DNA of 64,000 nucleotides from Rhizophagus irregularis (Eukaryota > Glomeromycota > Glomeromycetes > Glomerales > Glomeraceae): NCBI RefSeq assembly GCF_026210795.1, contig NC_089445.1, positions 1,922,001-1,986,000 on the forward strand, in the 5' to 3' direction. Of this stretch, positions 24,102 to 35,415 are shown piece after piece; within the stretch, counting starts at the first letter, position 1, and every line of letters begins with the position of its first letter. Below the pieces are notes generated by a model. The model saw nothing but the letters and a program-made list of their open reading frames with translations, was not told the DNA's origin and searched no databases. The position numbers and the translations under genes are program-made.

Positions 24102-25587
24102 ATGTCTACCTCAACAGCTGAACACGACTCTTACTTGGTTGAGAACTGGGATACAGAAACCCTTATCAATTTTTTGAAAGAGCTGAACCTCAAGCTAGAT
24201 GACGATGACTTGGGAATACTTCGCAACGAAAAAATTACAGGCCAAGATTTTCTTGACATGACCAAAGAAAAATTTAGTAGTTATAGTTTAAAAGGTGACC
24301 CTGCCATGAGACTTGTAAAAGAGGCCCAGGTCCTCAAAGAAAAGCCGAAGCGTGCATTCTCCTCATACTGCAGTTTGGAGGAAGTGTTAGAAAAATATGG
24401 CATTAAAAGTAGTAGTATAACGAGCATCCCTCAGTTCACACCAGGTAATTTATGCCAACTTTTTTTTTCGTTATAAATTTCCATTGACTTACACATTTTC
24501 CATTTATAGTATCCACTCAATCAATGAAAAATCTCCAAAGTTCAAGCTCTGCATAGATGACATTCTTCGTAGGATAAAAAATATGGGGCTAGTTGTAGAT
24601 AGTAATGAGGCTATGCGTTGTAAATACATTTCTACAATCCTTCATACTGCTGTCAGCATCCTAGGAGGATTGGTAATCTTGCCTCAGATGAATGTATCTG
24701 GTGAAGAAAGTTCCAGCCGTGTCAATTATATGATCAAGAAAATACTGGATTATTTGCTCGAAGAAATAATATATATAATCGAAGGAAAGCAAAACCAGCT
24801 GGGGAAAGGAGTGGCTTAAAACCTTATACAATGTTGAAGTTCGTGCGAAGTAAGTAATACCTTTTTTATGTCTAGTCTTCATTCGACTATCCTTCTATCA
24901 GAATATACTAACAAATCCTCATTTGTAAACATAGATGAACTTAGATACGCTCAAGAAAAAGCGTACAGCTGATGAAGCATTCGAGGAATATGAATATCAC
25001 TGGTAAAAAAATGGTCTATCCTACACATATCCTACACATATCTTACATATATCGGGTACTCAAAATGTAGAAAATCATACACAAATAATACACATATCAT
25101 ATACATATCGGGTACTTATATATATAGTATACCTATCAGGTACCTGATATATGTATGATATATATATTAGTACCCGATATGTGTATGATATGTGTATTAT
25201 TTGTGTATGATTTTCTACATTTTGAGTACCCAATATGTGTAAGATATGTGTAGGATAAATCATTTTTTTACCAGTGTATGTCTATGGTATTGTCACAACA
25301 GGTGAGAAAATGACTCTAGTGAAGGTTTCTGTTTTGCTTTTGCATTACTAACTCTCACAATTTCTTAGCCACGGACTGGTATTTCATTCTACATAGCACC
25401 GAGGCTATTTATTGTACGAGCAAGACATCTCTCTGACTGAAGACGCACTCAAGGACTCAACCAACTTGCGCAAGAATGTGAAGAGGATTTTAGGGCTTAT
25501 AGTGGGTTTGTTAAAAGATAGGTATCAGCTAGTGAAGAACTTGCAAATAAGAAGCGCCGTGTAGAGAAGATAATCAAGAAAAAATAA
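24102..25587 (+). pseudogene. SAM-domain plus PD-(D/E)XK nuclease-like protein (Crinkler-type family), broken
   Basis: The family, abundant in Rhizophagus, has an N-terminal SAM-like domain and a C-terminal restriction-endonuclease-like domain of the kind seen in Crinkler effectors. Exon 1 starts at ATG 24102 and shows the SAM-like run NWDTETLINFLKELNLKLDD, then KITGQDFLDM, PAMRLVKEAQVL and FSSYCSLEEVLEKYGI. Exon 2 gives CIDDILRRIK, MNVSGEESSSRVNYMIKK and IIEGKQNQLGKGVA, then TAA where Gln is expected (24817). Later exons give EEYE, then (after a MITE) YVYGIVTT, DWYFILHST, KRILGLIVGLLKDR, and a frameshifted tail ending in TAA at 25585. The exon 1/exon 2 join is also out of phase. The expected catalytic Asp (RVDY in relatives) is Asn here. 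Confidence 0.75.
24998..25276. mobile_element. 279-bp palindromic MITE inside the SAM/REase exon
   Basis: Perfect 16-bp TIRs (CACTGGTAAAAAAATG and its inverse) bound a long imperfect palindrome rich in TACCCGATATGTGTATG-like words. TAT is duplicated at 24995-24997 and 25277-25279. Removing the element and one TAT rejoins GAATAT with GTCTATGG and restores the reading EYVYGIVTT. Confidence 0.9.
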
Positions 25588-25780
25588 TCATATATATTAG
25601 TCTAGACGTCATGTATTGGATTAGCTTTGCTAACCAACATTTGTATTTATTTTCGCATGTATTAATAAAATTTTTCTTGGCAATTTTCGCTGACGGCCGT
25701 AATGCAAATTTAATAATAGAATGTATAAATACTAATGGACTTTTGAATATTTCATATCTTCTATAAAAATATTATCGATC

Positions 25781-27311
25781 ATGTCATCTGAGCTTGAATT
25801 ATTGAGACAGCGTATCACCGAGCTTGAGGCTGAGAATACGAAGTTGAGACAAATTATTGAGGAGAATAGCAAACGTGAAGCTGAAAATGCTGAACACAAG
25901 GTTAGAATTGAGGAATTGGAAAAAATAGTGCAGATATTTTAGCTGAAAATGCTGAGCTTAAAGCTGAATTAGCCAAATTGAGACATGATTTCGATTTCTC
26001 CAACCTCACTAGGCCTCAACAATTCCAACATGTTACTAATGTGCAGAACTTATGCTTTGTTGGAGAAGAATATATATCTTCGGTAACAGCTGTATCACAG
26101 CCAGATACTGAACCCGAGAGGCACTTAGCTTTGAATGATATACCTGATCCTGTAATAGACCAGTGTGTTAGAATAGCTAAACAGCACGTAGCTGATAGCT
26201 CAGATATCAAGTCAATGGAGGAAAGGGAGACGGATGCTTTCTTAGGTGAAATTATAAGAAAAGTGTTAACAATGATTTTAGGCAAAAGAATAGGGAAAAG
26301 AAATTATTACGTGAATCAGCTATCTAGGATTCATCTTCTGTAACGAAAGACAAAAAATCTCAATCACATAAGAAGAGGGAAGCGAAGATATTATATAGGA
26401 TGTATTTGATTTCACAGCCATTTCAGCATCTGAAAAACCCATATGACTGAAATTATCATGACAGAAAACCCACTTTCCGTCACTGAAAATACTGAAAAAT
26501 TCCATAGTTATACTATCTAAATTTTGCCTGTTTATATCAGAAAGCTTGCGATGCGAAAAAGTAAAGAATTATAGCCAATTAAGATAAAATTTTATGTTGG
26601 TATCATTATAATATAGAATTCGATAATCAAGTAAAAAATATTATGAAAACTAATCGAATTGGTGAGAAAAAAGTGAAAGGACAAATCTATGATTTTATTA
26701 TTGCGCAACTCGGTACTAAACATAACACATTACTTAAATAAACTCAGAGAGCAAGAAACATATACAAATTATTTGAGAAAATAGGGATTGATAAAATCAG
26801 GTATATCACAATATAGTGCGAATTCTTTATCAGAATTATCTGATAGTCAATTTCAAACTATTATTGATTATTTCTCTAAGAACTCCAACACTGAATTACC
26901 AGATGATCAGCATATCTCTGACATAGATTCCGAAGAGGGATTTCGAATGAGGTAAGCTTATCAACTATACCTATTCCTTTATTTTATGACTCTAATTCTT
27001 CAAAAGAATCAAAAGTAATCGGTCCAGATAATCCGCCCAAAGCTAATGACTATGATGATTTATATTATGATGATCCCATGTCTTTGTCAATGAAGAAAGG
27101 AACTAATGAAATTAAGTTAGATGATGAAAATGATGAAAATGATTCTGAAGAAGAAATGCCAGATGAATCGGATAATGATGATGGATATGATGGATATGGT
27201 GGATATAATGAATATGGTGAATGTGATAGAGGTTATTATTATCGTAATAGAAGATATGAAAGGAAAACCTCCTCAATGATGAGTCCCATTATCTCTCCAG
27301 TAACTGCTTAA
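25781..27311 (+). pseudogene. Coiled-coil repeat-family protein of AM fungi, broken
   Basis: It starts MSSELELLRQRITELEAENT, a leucine-zipper-like coiled coil, and shifts frame near 25930. It then continues through ENAELKAELAKLRHDFDFSN, SIKSMEERETDAFLGEI-like sequence, HMTEIIMTENPLSVTENTE (26430-26500), KTQRARNIYKLFEKIGIDKI (26740-26800) and an acidic tail with Tyr/Gly repeats ending at 27311. Several frameshifts and stops interrupt the segments. The order matches a large Rhizophagus family that I know only as hypothetical proteins. The function is unknown, and it is dead as read. Confidence 0.65.
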
Positions 27312-27408
27312 GAGAATTATTAGATGAATTATATACTCACATAGACTGAATTATTATATCTTTTTTTTTAAATCACGTGGATGGCTTATGCAAAGTCATA
27401 GAATTGAA

Positions 27409-27623
27409 CAGAGACCCGAATATCAAATCACAAATTTTTATCACGATAACAGTGAAAATTCCAATTTTATTCTGATAAAAATTTTCTAATTATTCTAGCC
27501 AGCTGGTGCCTTAATGCAGGATGATTTAGATTGCACTTGATTACACATGTCAGAATAAAATTATGTTTTATGACAAAAATTCCGTTTTATTCATTTATAA
27601 AATGAAATTTTTCTGGGTCTCTG
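27409..27623. mobile_element. MITE copy 1 (CAGAGACCC family)
   Basis: 215 bp with inverted ends CAGAGACCC. The right-hand half (AGAATAAAATTATG..., AAAAATTCCGTTTTATTCAT) is shared with the copy at 28672. No clear target duplication. Confidence 0.55.
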
Positions 27624-28671
27624 CGCTGAGGGCGATTACTGCGCCTGTGGCATGTATATAATTATCGAGCTAGTGATTTTTTTTTAGCAATGTATTCTGT
27701 GTGCGAATCCTATGGCTAACTAACTATTTTATATGATTTATGCGTTATAAATGTTGTCTGATAAAATTTATCAGAAACTCGGAAAGTAATTTTTAGATTA
27801 GCAAAGTGACGTTCCAGTTTTTTTTACAGCGTTTGTTACAAGTATCATTAATATCATTACATTTTTACATTAGCATAGATACATAATATCAACATCATCA
27901 AGTCAATACTTAATACATTATATGATAATTCTACTTCCTTTAATATCTACGTTAATAAACACAATAGACACAATTGGTGCTAAAGTATGAATTCCTAAAG
28001 ACACCGCCAATGACACACCCAATATTGTCAGAAGAATGACGAAAAATTAAACCCATTTATTAAGATAATATATCATTCCATTGCGTTCAAACATAACTTC
28101 CAGAATGACAACTCTAGTTATGAAATAAATTACATGTAAAATAATGATGAAGTTATTTGTTGCCATTACGCTTGTAAAGATCACTTCGTTTAAAAAAGCA
28201 ATCACAAAAGTTATAAGTATGTAAAGTATGAAGGTTATTATTTCTGAGCCAATTTCCTATAGGGTTTATTAGGAAAAAGGAACTGGCGAAAAAACTAACA
28301 TTTTTAGTAAATATTGTTGTTTTTGTTTTTGACAATGTCTTCTAAGTTAACATACCGACTTATTACGTTCTTGGATTATTCCTCTCAAAAATAAGTTCTT
28401 TGTTGCTTGTGTGGGAAATTCGTTATAAGTTCATTTTTGTTCAGCGTTCAAGCTGTCATAAACTTTTAGAAGATCTGGTAAAAGTCCATTATTTCTGTTG
28501 CTGTCAGCCATGTTTGAATTTTAAAGAAATTTATTTATGGTTTAAGTTCTTAGTAGTTTATGAAATATCAAATCAAAATTAAAAGATCAAAGTATGTAAA
28601 AAAGTATACTATATATAGGATATTTAATGGTGGCTTAGCTGATTGGCCAATCATCTCATGATTTATCATCA
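27624..28671. other. Spacer with possible membrane-protein scrap
   Basis: Mostly AT-rich. On the minus strand at about 28060-27920 one frame reads a hydrophobic stretch FFVILLTILGVSLAVSLGIH followed by LAPIVSIVFINVDIKGS. It may be a remnant of a membrane protein, but neither ends nor family can be given. Confidence 0.35.
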
Positions 28672-28866
28672 CCAGAGATTCTGACTAATTATATTGATAA
28701 TTCTAGCTAACGATAAACTGAGACATATCACAAAATTTATTAGTTGATCCACATTTATGATTGGCTAATTGTCATGTGTTAGAATAAAATTATAAAAATT
28801 CTGTTTTACGGCAAAAATTCCATTTTATTCATTTATTATAAAAATGGAATTTTTCCAGATCTCTGG
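28672..28866. mobile_element. MITE copy 2 (CCAGAGAT family)
   Basis: 195 bp with inverted ends CCAGAGAT/ATCTCTGG; its right half is homologous to the 27409 copy. Confidence 0.55.
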
Positions 28867-31800
28867 AATCAAACACTTGAAATGCACCGGCAAAATTATT
28901 GCCGAAGAATAGGAGTTGTGCAACATGCAAATTAATCCCATAACTGCGGGACAATAGAATCACATGCTAACAGCCTGATCTTTATTGCAGCAAGATTTCA
29001 TAAATAATAATTACATCATAATAAACTATTTTGTATAACACAATAAACTATTTATACTATACAATCCATTATAAGCCACTTTAGGCCAATGATGTTCTTT
29101 GGAAGATTGGAAGCATTTTGGAACCTTCCATCTTCCAATTCTAATGTTTATTCCAATTCCAATAGATTTTTATTGGAAGTTTGGAAGCATCTTAATTACG
29201 TGAAATATTTTTATTCAATAATATTTAATTACATGAAAAAAAGTTTTATTAATACTTTAAAAAATTTACATATTTAACATTTCATTTAAGTAATCAGGAG
29301 CATTTAAAGATGAATTAAATAAACTTCTAAGTTCCCATTTTGCTCTTTCATCTATTGCTGAATGCATATATTCATTTAAAAGATCACCTTCTAAATTACT
29401 ATTTGAATTTTCTCTCAACGTCTCTTCCTCCTCCATTCATGCTACTTCTTCTTTCATTAACATCTTTTCCCATTCATTTAATTCTCGCTTTCAATGTTCT
29501 GAATTAATAATATTAGTATTATCTTCTTCAATATTTTCAATATCTTCAGAATTTCAGAATCTTCAACTTCAGGATCTCCAACTTCAGTTTCAATATTCAG
29601 ATCCAGAAATTGTGCCTTATTTTGCTGTAACTCCTTTTCTCTTAATGAAAAATTAATAGATGTATGAAGTTGACTTATTGCCAATACTTTATCATTTTAT
29701 TAAAGATAAAAAAATTATTTTTAATTGATAAAGATAAAAATTACTGATCATTAAGTCCTGATTATTGATCCCATTCATTAAGTTAATAAAATTTTATTTA
29801 TTGATTCCAATTGTTAAAATAAAAATTCCATTTGTTAAGTTCCATTCGTCAAATTCCATTTATTAAGATTTAAAAATAAAAGTTAAAAATAAATTTTGTT
29901 AGTTAAAATAATAAAAATACTTTTGAAAAATTAAAAGTAAAATCATAACTTACTGTTAATCGATTACGACGAACTGTATATAAAAAACCCATAGATGACC
30001 ACATTCTCTTAACCAAAGCTGCATTCACACGTATTCCAAAAATTTTTAAAGCAACTGCACCCAATTCGCTATATTCATCTTCTACAAAAGACCAAAATTT
30101 AAAGACATCATTTCCAAATTGTTCAAAAGTTTCATTATTAAATGGTTCAACTTTTTTACGAAAATCTTCAAACTCTAACAATAATTGCTTTGGCCTTTTT
30201 TAAACTATACTTTGTAATAATATGTTAAATACTGTCCAAAGAAGTATATGACAAATTATTAAGTTCAGAATTAAAATAACCTAGACAATATTTTGGATGA
30301 AGCATAAAAGAAAGTAATAATAATAGTTATTCCTATTGATCCCATCTTTTTTTTAGCTGATCAATCATTTGATTACCTAAATTTGGATCTGAAAATTGGC
30401 TCCAAAATTGAACAAAATAACCAATAGCATGGAGTAATTCAAACAAACGTGCTTTATCACATTGAAGTTTGTTTAAGACACTACAATATGGTAATAAAAT
30501 ATCCTGTAAAAGCTCAATCGTTTTCCACCAATTATTATCTAAAAGTATTTGACAAAAATCTGAATTTAGATAAAGTTCATCAGTGTTTGATGAACCAACT
30601 TGCGGACGTTTATGACGAATTGCTAAATTCTATGAAAATAAAAAAAAATTAATTATATTAAATAATTATATAAATAAAAAAGAATATACTTACTTGTAAA
30701 GCTTGTTTAAATTGAACAAGACTTTTAAAACAATAATAGTGACTGTTCCATCTCGTTTTTCCAGGTATTACAATTGAATAGCATTTGTTATATAGCTTTT
30801 TTTGAATATCTCGCAACTTACCAATAAAATAACTATTGTTCACATTTTTAAAGTAAGCTGCAACTGTGATAGTTTTACTAGATGCAATTTTTAAAGCTGG
30901 AGATTCTTTAAAAATGTCACCAATTGCCAGCTGGCATTGGTGTGCAAAACAAAGAAGAAAAACAATTTCTAGAAATTCTAATTAAAGACACCACCTATTA
31001 CAGTATAATTAATATTAAATATAATTAAATATTAAATATTTAAAAATAATACATTTTAATTTTAATTACTATCACTTACTGAGCTGCTGCATAAGCAGAC
31101 GTATTATCAGATACTATTGCATTAAGTTTAATATTTAACCTATTGATTTCTTGAATCATTAATTAATCATTCACGTTCATTACTTATATCTGAAGTATCC
31201 CATATCAAAATTTCGCCAGAAGAAGTTATAAATAATGATCCAAAAATATGTTAATTTAAAATATTTTTCCATCCATCAAACGCTAATACTATTCCAATTT
31301 GATCATTGATTAATTTTTCATCTCTCAAAGTATTTAAATTTTTAGTTTCCCTGTTTAATATGCGATTAAATAAAACTTTTCTTTTTGGTAAAACAAGAAA
31401 TGAACTTAAAAATTCAAAAAATTCTAAAGTTGCTAGATGATTAACCCATTGAAATGGAAAGCCATTTGCTACTGACATTCTTAATAGAAGACGTTCAAAT
31501 TTTAGTGTTTCTTTTTATTCATTTTATGAATAAGATTGCCTTCAATTGAATTTTTTTTGAGCTACGCGTAGATAATGTTGATATTGAAGAATATAATTTG
31601 ACCAAAGCTACTTCTTCTGTTAATTTAAAATTTGAAACTTTAAAACTATTCTGCAAAGATTTTAGATATTTTAAAACTTTTTCATGATTATTTTCACTAA
31701 AATTATTATTATTTTGATATCTTTGACATTTATAGCTCATTTCTTCCTCTTCTTCATTATCCATTAAATAAATAATTTTATCTAATTTTTTTTGGTTCCC

Positions 31801-32107
31801 AATTTTTTCCTGAAAATGTACACAGTTTTTCAAATGATTTTTGATCTGTGGTTTTTTATTAGTAAAGGTATTTTTTAAAAGTTCATTATTTTCTAACTTT
31901 TCAACACATGCAATACATACTGCATAATTATTGCCACTGGTCGAAATAAAAACTTTCGGTCATGTGACAAATCGGCTGATCTGTCACACATTTTGGCCAA
32001 ATTTCGGAAATTATTAAAAATTGGCCAAATTTCGACATATATGATTTATGGCCGATTTATTGAATTATTTAATCAAACGTTACACATTACACGTTACGCA
32101 TATTAAA

Positions 32108-32300
32108 AGTTTAAAAAAGGATCATCTTATACATCCTTTTTTAAACTTTTTTAATTTTTTTCTTCCCCTCCCTTTTCCTTTCCTTCGTTCCTCTTCCCTG
32201 TTTCCCCTTCTTTCCCTTTCCCTTCCTTCGTTCTCCTTTCCCTTCCTTCACTTTTCCTTCCTTTTCCTTCCTCCTTTCACTTTTTTTACTTTTTTTTATA
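32108..32300 (+). other. Hairpin and polypyrimidine leader of array 1
   Basis: An inverted repeat (AGTTTAAAAAAGGAT and its partner, 32108-32147) is followed by about 135 nt almost wholly of C and T (32156-32290), then TTTTTTTATAG. Array 2 has the same hairpin-plus-polypyrimidine leader in its own orientation. Confidence 0.7.
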
Positions 32301-34735
32301 GGTTCGGCTTTCGGGTGGGCTTCTGAAGTATAGAAAAACCAAGTTTCGTAAGTACAAAACTTGGTTTATTTTTTTTTATTTTTTAATTTAATATGAACAG
32401 TTACTAACTGTTCTTTTTTTTACTTTTTTTTTAGGTTCGGCCGTTCAGATGGGCTTCCGAAGTATAGAAACCCCAAAGATTCATAAGTACGAATTCATTG
32501 GAGTTTTTTTTTATATTTTTAATATGAACAGTTAATACTAACTGTTCTTTTTTATTTTTTTTAGATTCGGCCATTCGGGTGGGCTTCCGAAGTATGGAAA
32601 AACCAAGTTTCGTAAGTTCAAAACTTGGTTTATTTTTTTTTATTTTTTAATTTAGTATGAACGGTTACTAACCATTCTTTTTTTATTTTTTTTAGATTCG
32701 GCCGTTCCGGTGGGCTTCCGAAGTATAGAAAAACCAAGTTTCGTAAGTACGAAACTTGGTTTATTTTTTTTTATTTTTTAATTTAATATGAACGGTTACT
32801 AACCATTCTTTATTATTTTTTACTTTTTTTTTAAGTTCGGCCGTTCAGATGGGTTTCTGAAATATAGAAACCCCAAAGATTTATAAGTACGAATTCTTTG
32901 GAGTTTTTTTTATATTTTTAATATGAACGGTTAATACTAACCGTTCTTTATTATTTTTTACTTTTTTTTAGGTTCGGCCGTTCAGATGGGTTTCCGAAGT
33001 ATAGAAACCCCAAAGATTCGTAAGTATGAATTCTTTGGAGTTTTTTTTTATATTTTTAATATGAACGGTTAATACTAACCGTTCTTTATTATTTTTTTTT
33101 AGATGTGGCCATTCGGGTGGGCTTCCGAAGTATGGAAAAACCAAGTTTCGTAAGTTCGAAACTTAGTTATTTTTTTTTTGTTTATTTTTAATATTATAAA
33201 CGGTCATTAATAACTGTTCTTTACTTTTTTTTAGGATCGGATGTTCTGAAGAACGGGAAAATTCCAAGATTCGTAAGAATCTTGGATTTTTTTTTATTTT
33301 TTTTAAAAAAAATATTACGAACGGTTACTAATAACCGTTCTTTTACTTTTTATAGGTTCGGGTGGATATCCGTATTCCGAAGAACTGGAAAATTTCAAAG
33401 ATTTGTAAGAATCTTAGATTTTTTTTTTATTTTTTTAAAAAAATATTACGAACGGTTACTAATAACCGTTCTTTTCTATTTTTTAGGATCTGGTGGGCTT
33501 CTGAAGAAAGGAAAACCAAGAAACCAAAATTTGTAAGTAAGTACGAATCTTGGTTTAATTTTTTTTGTTTTTTTTTTAATATATGAATGGTTTTAACCGT
33601 TCTTTACTTTTTTTTTAGGATCTGGCGAGCTTCTGAAAAATGAAAACCCAAAGATTCGTAAGTACGAGTACGAATCTTTAATTTTTTATTTATTTATTAT
33701 TATTACAAATGGTTTACTAACCATTCTTTCTTTTTTTTATAGGTTCAGGTGGGCTTCCGACGAACGAAAACCCAAAGATAAAGATTCGTAAGTACGAATC
33801 TTTACTTTTTTTTCTTTTTTCAAAGCTTTCTTTTAAAAAATTTTTTTTTTATTAATTAATTTATTTTCTTTATTTGGGTAGGTTTCAACTTCAGTTGGAT
33901 AGGTAATTTTCATTTCAAACTTTTTTTTTAAAAAAAAAACAATTTATTTAGTTTTTTTCTATTTTGTAGGTTTTGACTTCAGTTTATGGGTGTTTGATAG
34001 GTGAGTTTAGTTTCGAAACTTTGTTTTCTTTTCAAAACTTTAACAAAAAATATTAATTTTATTTATTTATTTTGTAATATCGGTTGTGATATCCTTGGGC
34101 TTTGGATATGTAAATTTCGAAATTTCGCCTTCTTTCGAAACTTTAAAATTTTATTTATTTTTTTATTTTAGGCCAAAGAAATAAAATTATTCGTTTCTCA
34201 TGAAAAAAAATTGCTAAATTTGACCCGGCCGCCCGGAAAAAAAATTTATTTTCAAAAAAAAATTTAGCCGATTCCTAGAAGATGATTGGTTGATTTAATA
34301 AATTTTTTGCGAGGGCTTAGGGTGGAAAAAAAATTATTTTTTTATGATTATGATTGGTCAAAACCAAAATCACATGACCAAATAAAATAAATTTTTTTAT
34401 CTTTTCGCAACATTTACATGACCCGCCCGGTCATGAGAAACGAATAAATTTATTTACTTGGCCTTATAGGTATCAGCTGTGATATCTCCTTAGCGAGCTT
34501 TAGATCGGTAAAGTTTCGTTTTCTTTTCGAAACTGTTTTAAGAAAAAACTAATTCTTTCTTTCTTTTTTTTGTAGGTTTTCACTTTAAACTTTTATTGAA
34601 CAGATTGTGTAAGTTTCATATTTCAAAACGAATTTTTTTTTATTGAAGAAATTTTAACTAATCATTTTTTCTTTTTTTTTGTAGGTTTCTTAACGAATTC
34701 TAGATTTTTTAATGTAGATGGTAAATGCTTCAGAA
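32301..34735 (+). repeat. Array 1: tandem intron/micro-exon-like units
   Basis: About 12 units of ~100-135 bp (32302-33810) are followed by at least five more diverged ones to about 34735. Each unit has a poly-T tract ending in TAG, an exon-like segment of 38-49 nt (for example 32302-32347, 32565-32611), and GTAAGT (ATAAGT in two units). That site is enclosed in a hairpin such as CCAAGTTTC-GTAAGTAC-GAAACTTGG. A second hairpin, GAACGGTTACTAACCGTTC, presents TACTAAC, the fungal branch-site consensus, followed by T-rich DNA and the next TAG. Exon-like segments have no common reading frame that stays open across all units. This could be a multi-intron non-coding transcript, a decayed micro-exon gene, or a satellite that mimics introns. 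Confidence 0.7.
34171..34463. mobile_element. PIF/Harbinger-like MITE inside array 1
   Basis: 293 bp with TIRs built on GGCCAAAGAAATAAAATTA and TTCGTTTCTCATGA, flanked by TTA on both sides (34168-34170, 34464-34466), typical of PIF/Harbinger. It sits just before a TAG acceptor-like site and leaves that site intact through the duplicated TTA. Confidence 0.75.
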
Positions 34736-35415
34736 TTAAAAAACAGAAGATGAAATATTATATATGTAGACTACATTGTATGTTAGTGTTAAATATATTG
34801 TATACGTAGGCGAAATATAGTATTAAATATATTATTGTAGGTGAAATAGGATATTATTAGTATTAAATATATATTATATATTAAATAAAAGGATTATTTT
34901 AACGCTCACCGGAGGTGAAATTCACCGAAGGTGAATTTTACCATATCACATGATTTATAATTATTGTATTAAAATTCGTTTTTAAAAAAAGTACAATTTT
35001 TAACATGATATTATGTAATTAAAAATACAATAAAAAGTACAATAAAAATGAATAAAAATATGTAAAATTTTCTCCCCTTTCTAATGAATATTTTATTATA
35101 ATTATTGAGTAAAAATTGATCAAGTTTCATTAGAAGTAATCAATTAAAAAAAAATTATTTGGAAAAGACTTTATTTTTTCTCCAAACCTTCCAAACCTCC
35201 CACCCACCTGCGGACAGCAGTTCTTTATATAGATTTTTCTCTTCCCCCTAAAAAACGTATTACAACATTGTACAATTTCGCATTCACTCTAATTAAGTAA
35301 TACGTAACGCAATTCAATAATTAATTAGTAATGCGCATATATAAATTACTATAACAACTATTGGATAATCAAATAATCTAACAAACTTACACTATATCAT
35401 ATATTGATTTCGCAT

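Noticed and set aside
31935-31948. MULE ends for the 7-kb element inside the hAT
   Set aside because: The MULE has its own ends at 34891 and 38713 with a 9-bp duplication; the outer ends have a 3-bp duplication and start CACTR, which fits CACTA better.
32048-32326. 92-codon ORF with Phe/Pro/Leu/Ser-rich protein
   Set aside because: It is a read-through of the polypyrimidine tract; composition alone explains it.
32301-34735. CRISPR-like reading of the array (short repeats with ~50-nt spacers)
   Set aside because: This is eukaryotic DNA; the spacers are themselves repeated, and the repeats carry splice-like signals instead of a constant direct repeat.
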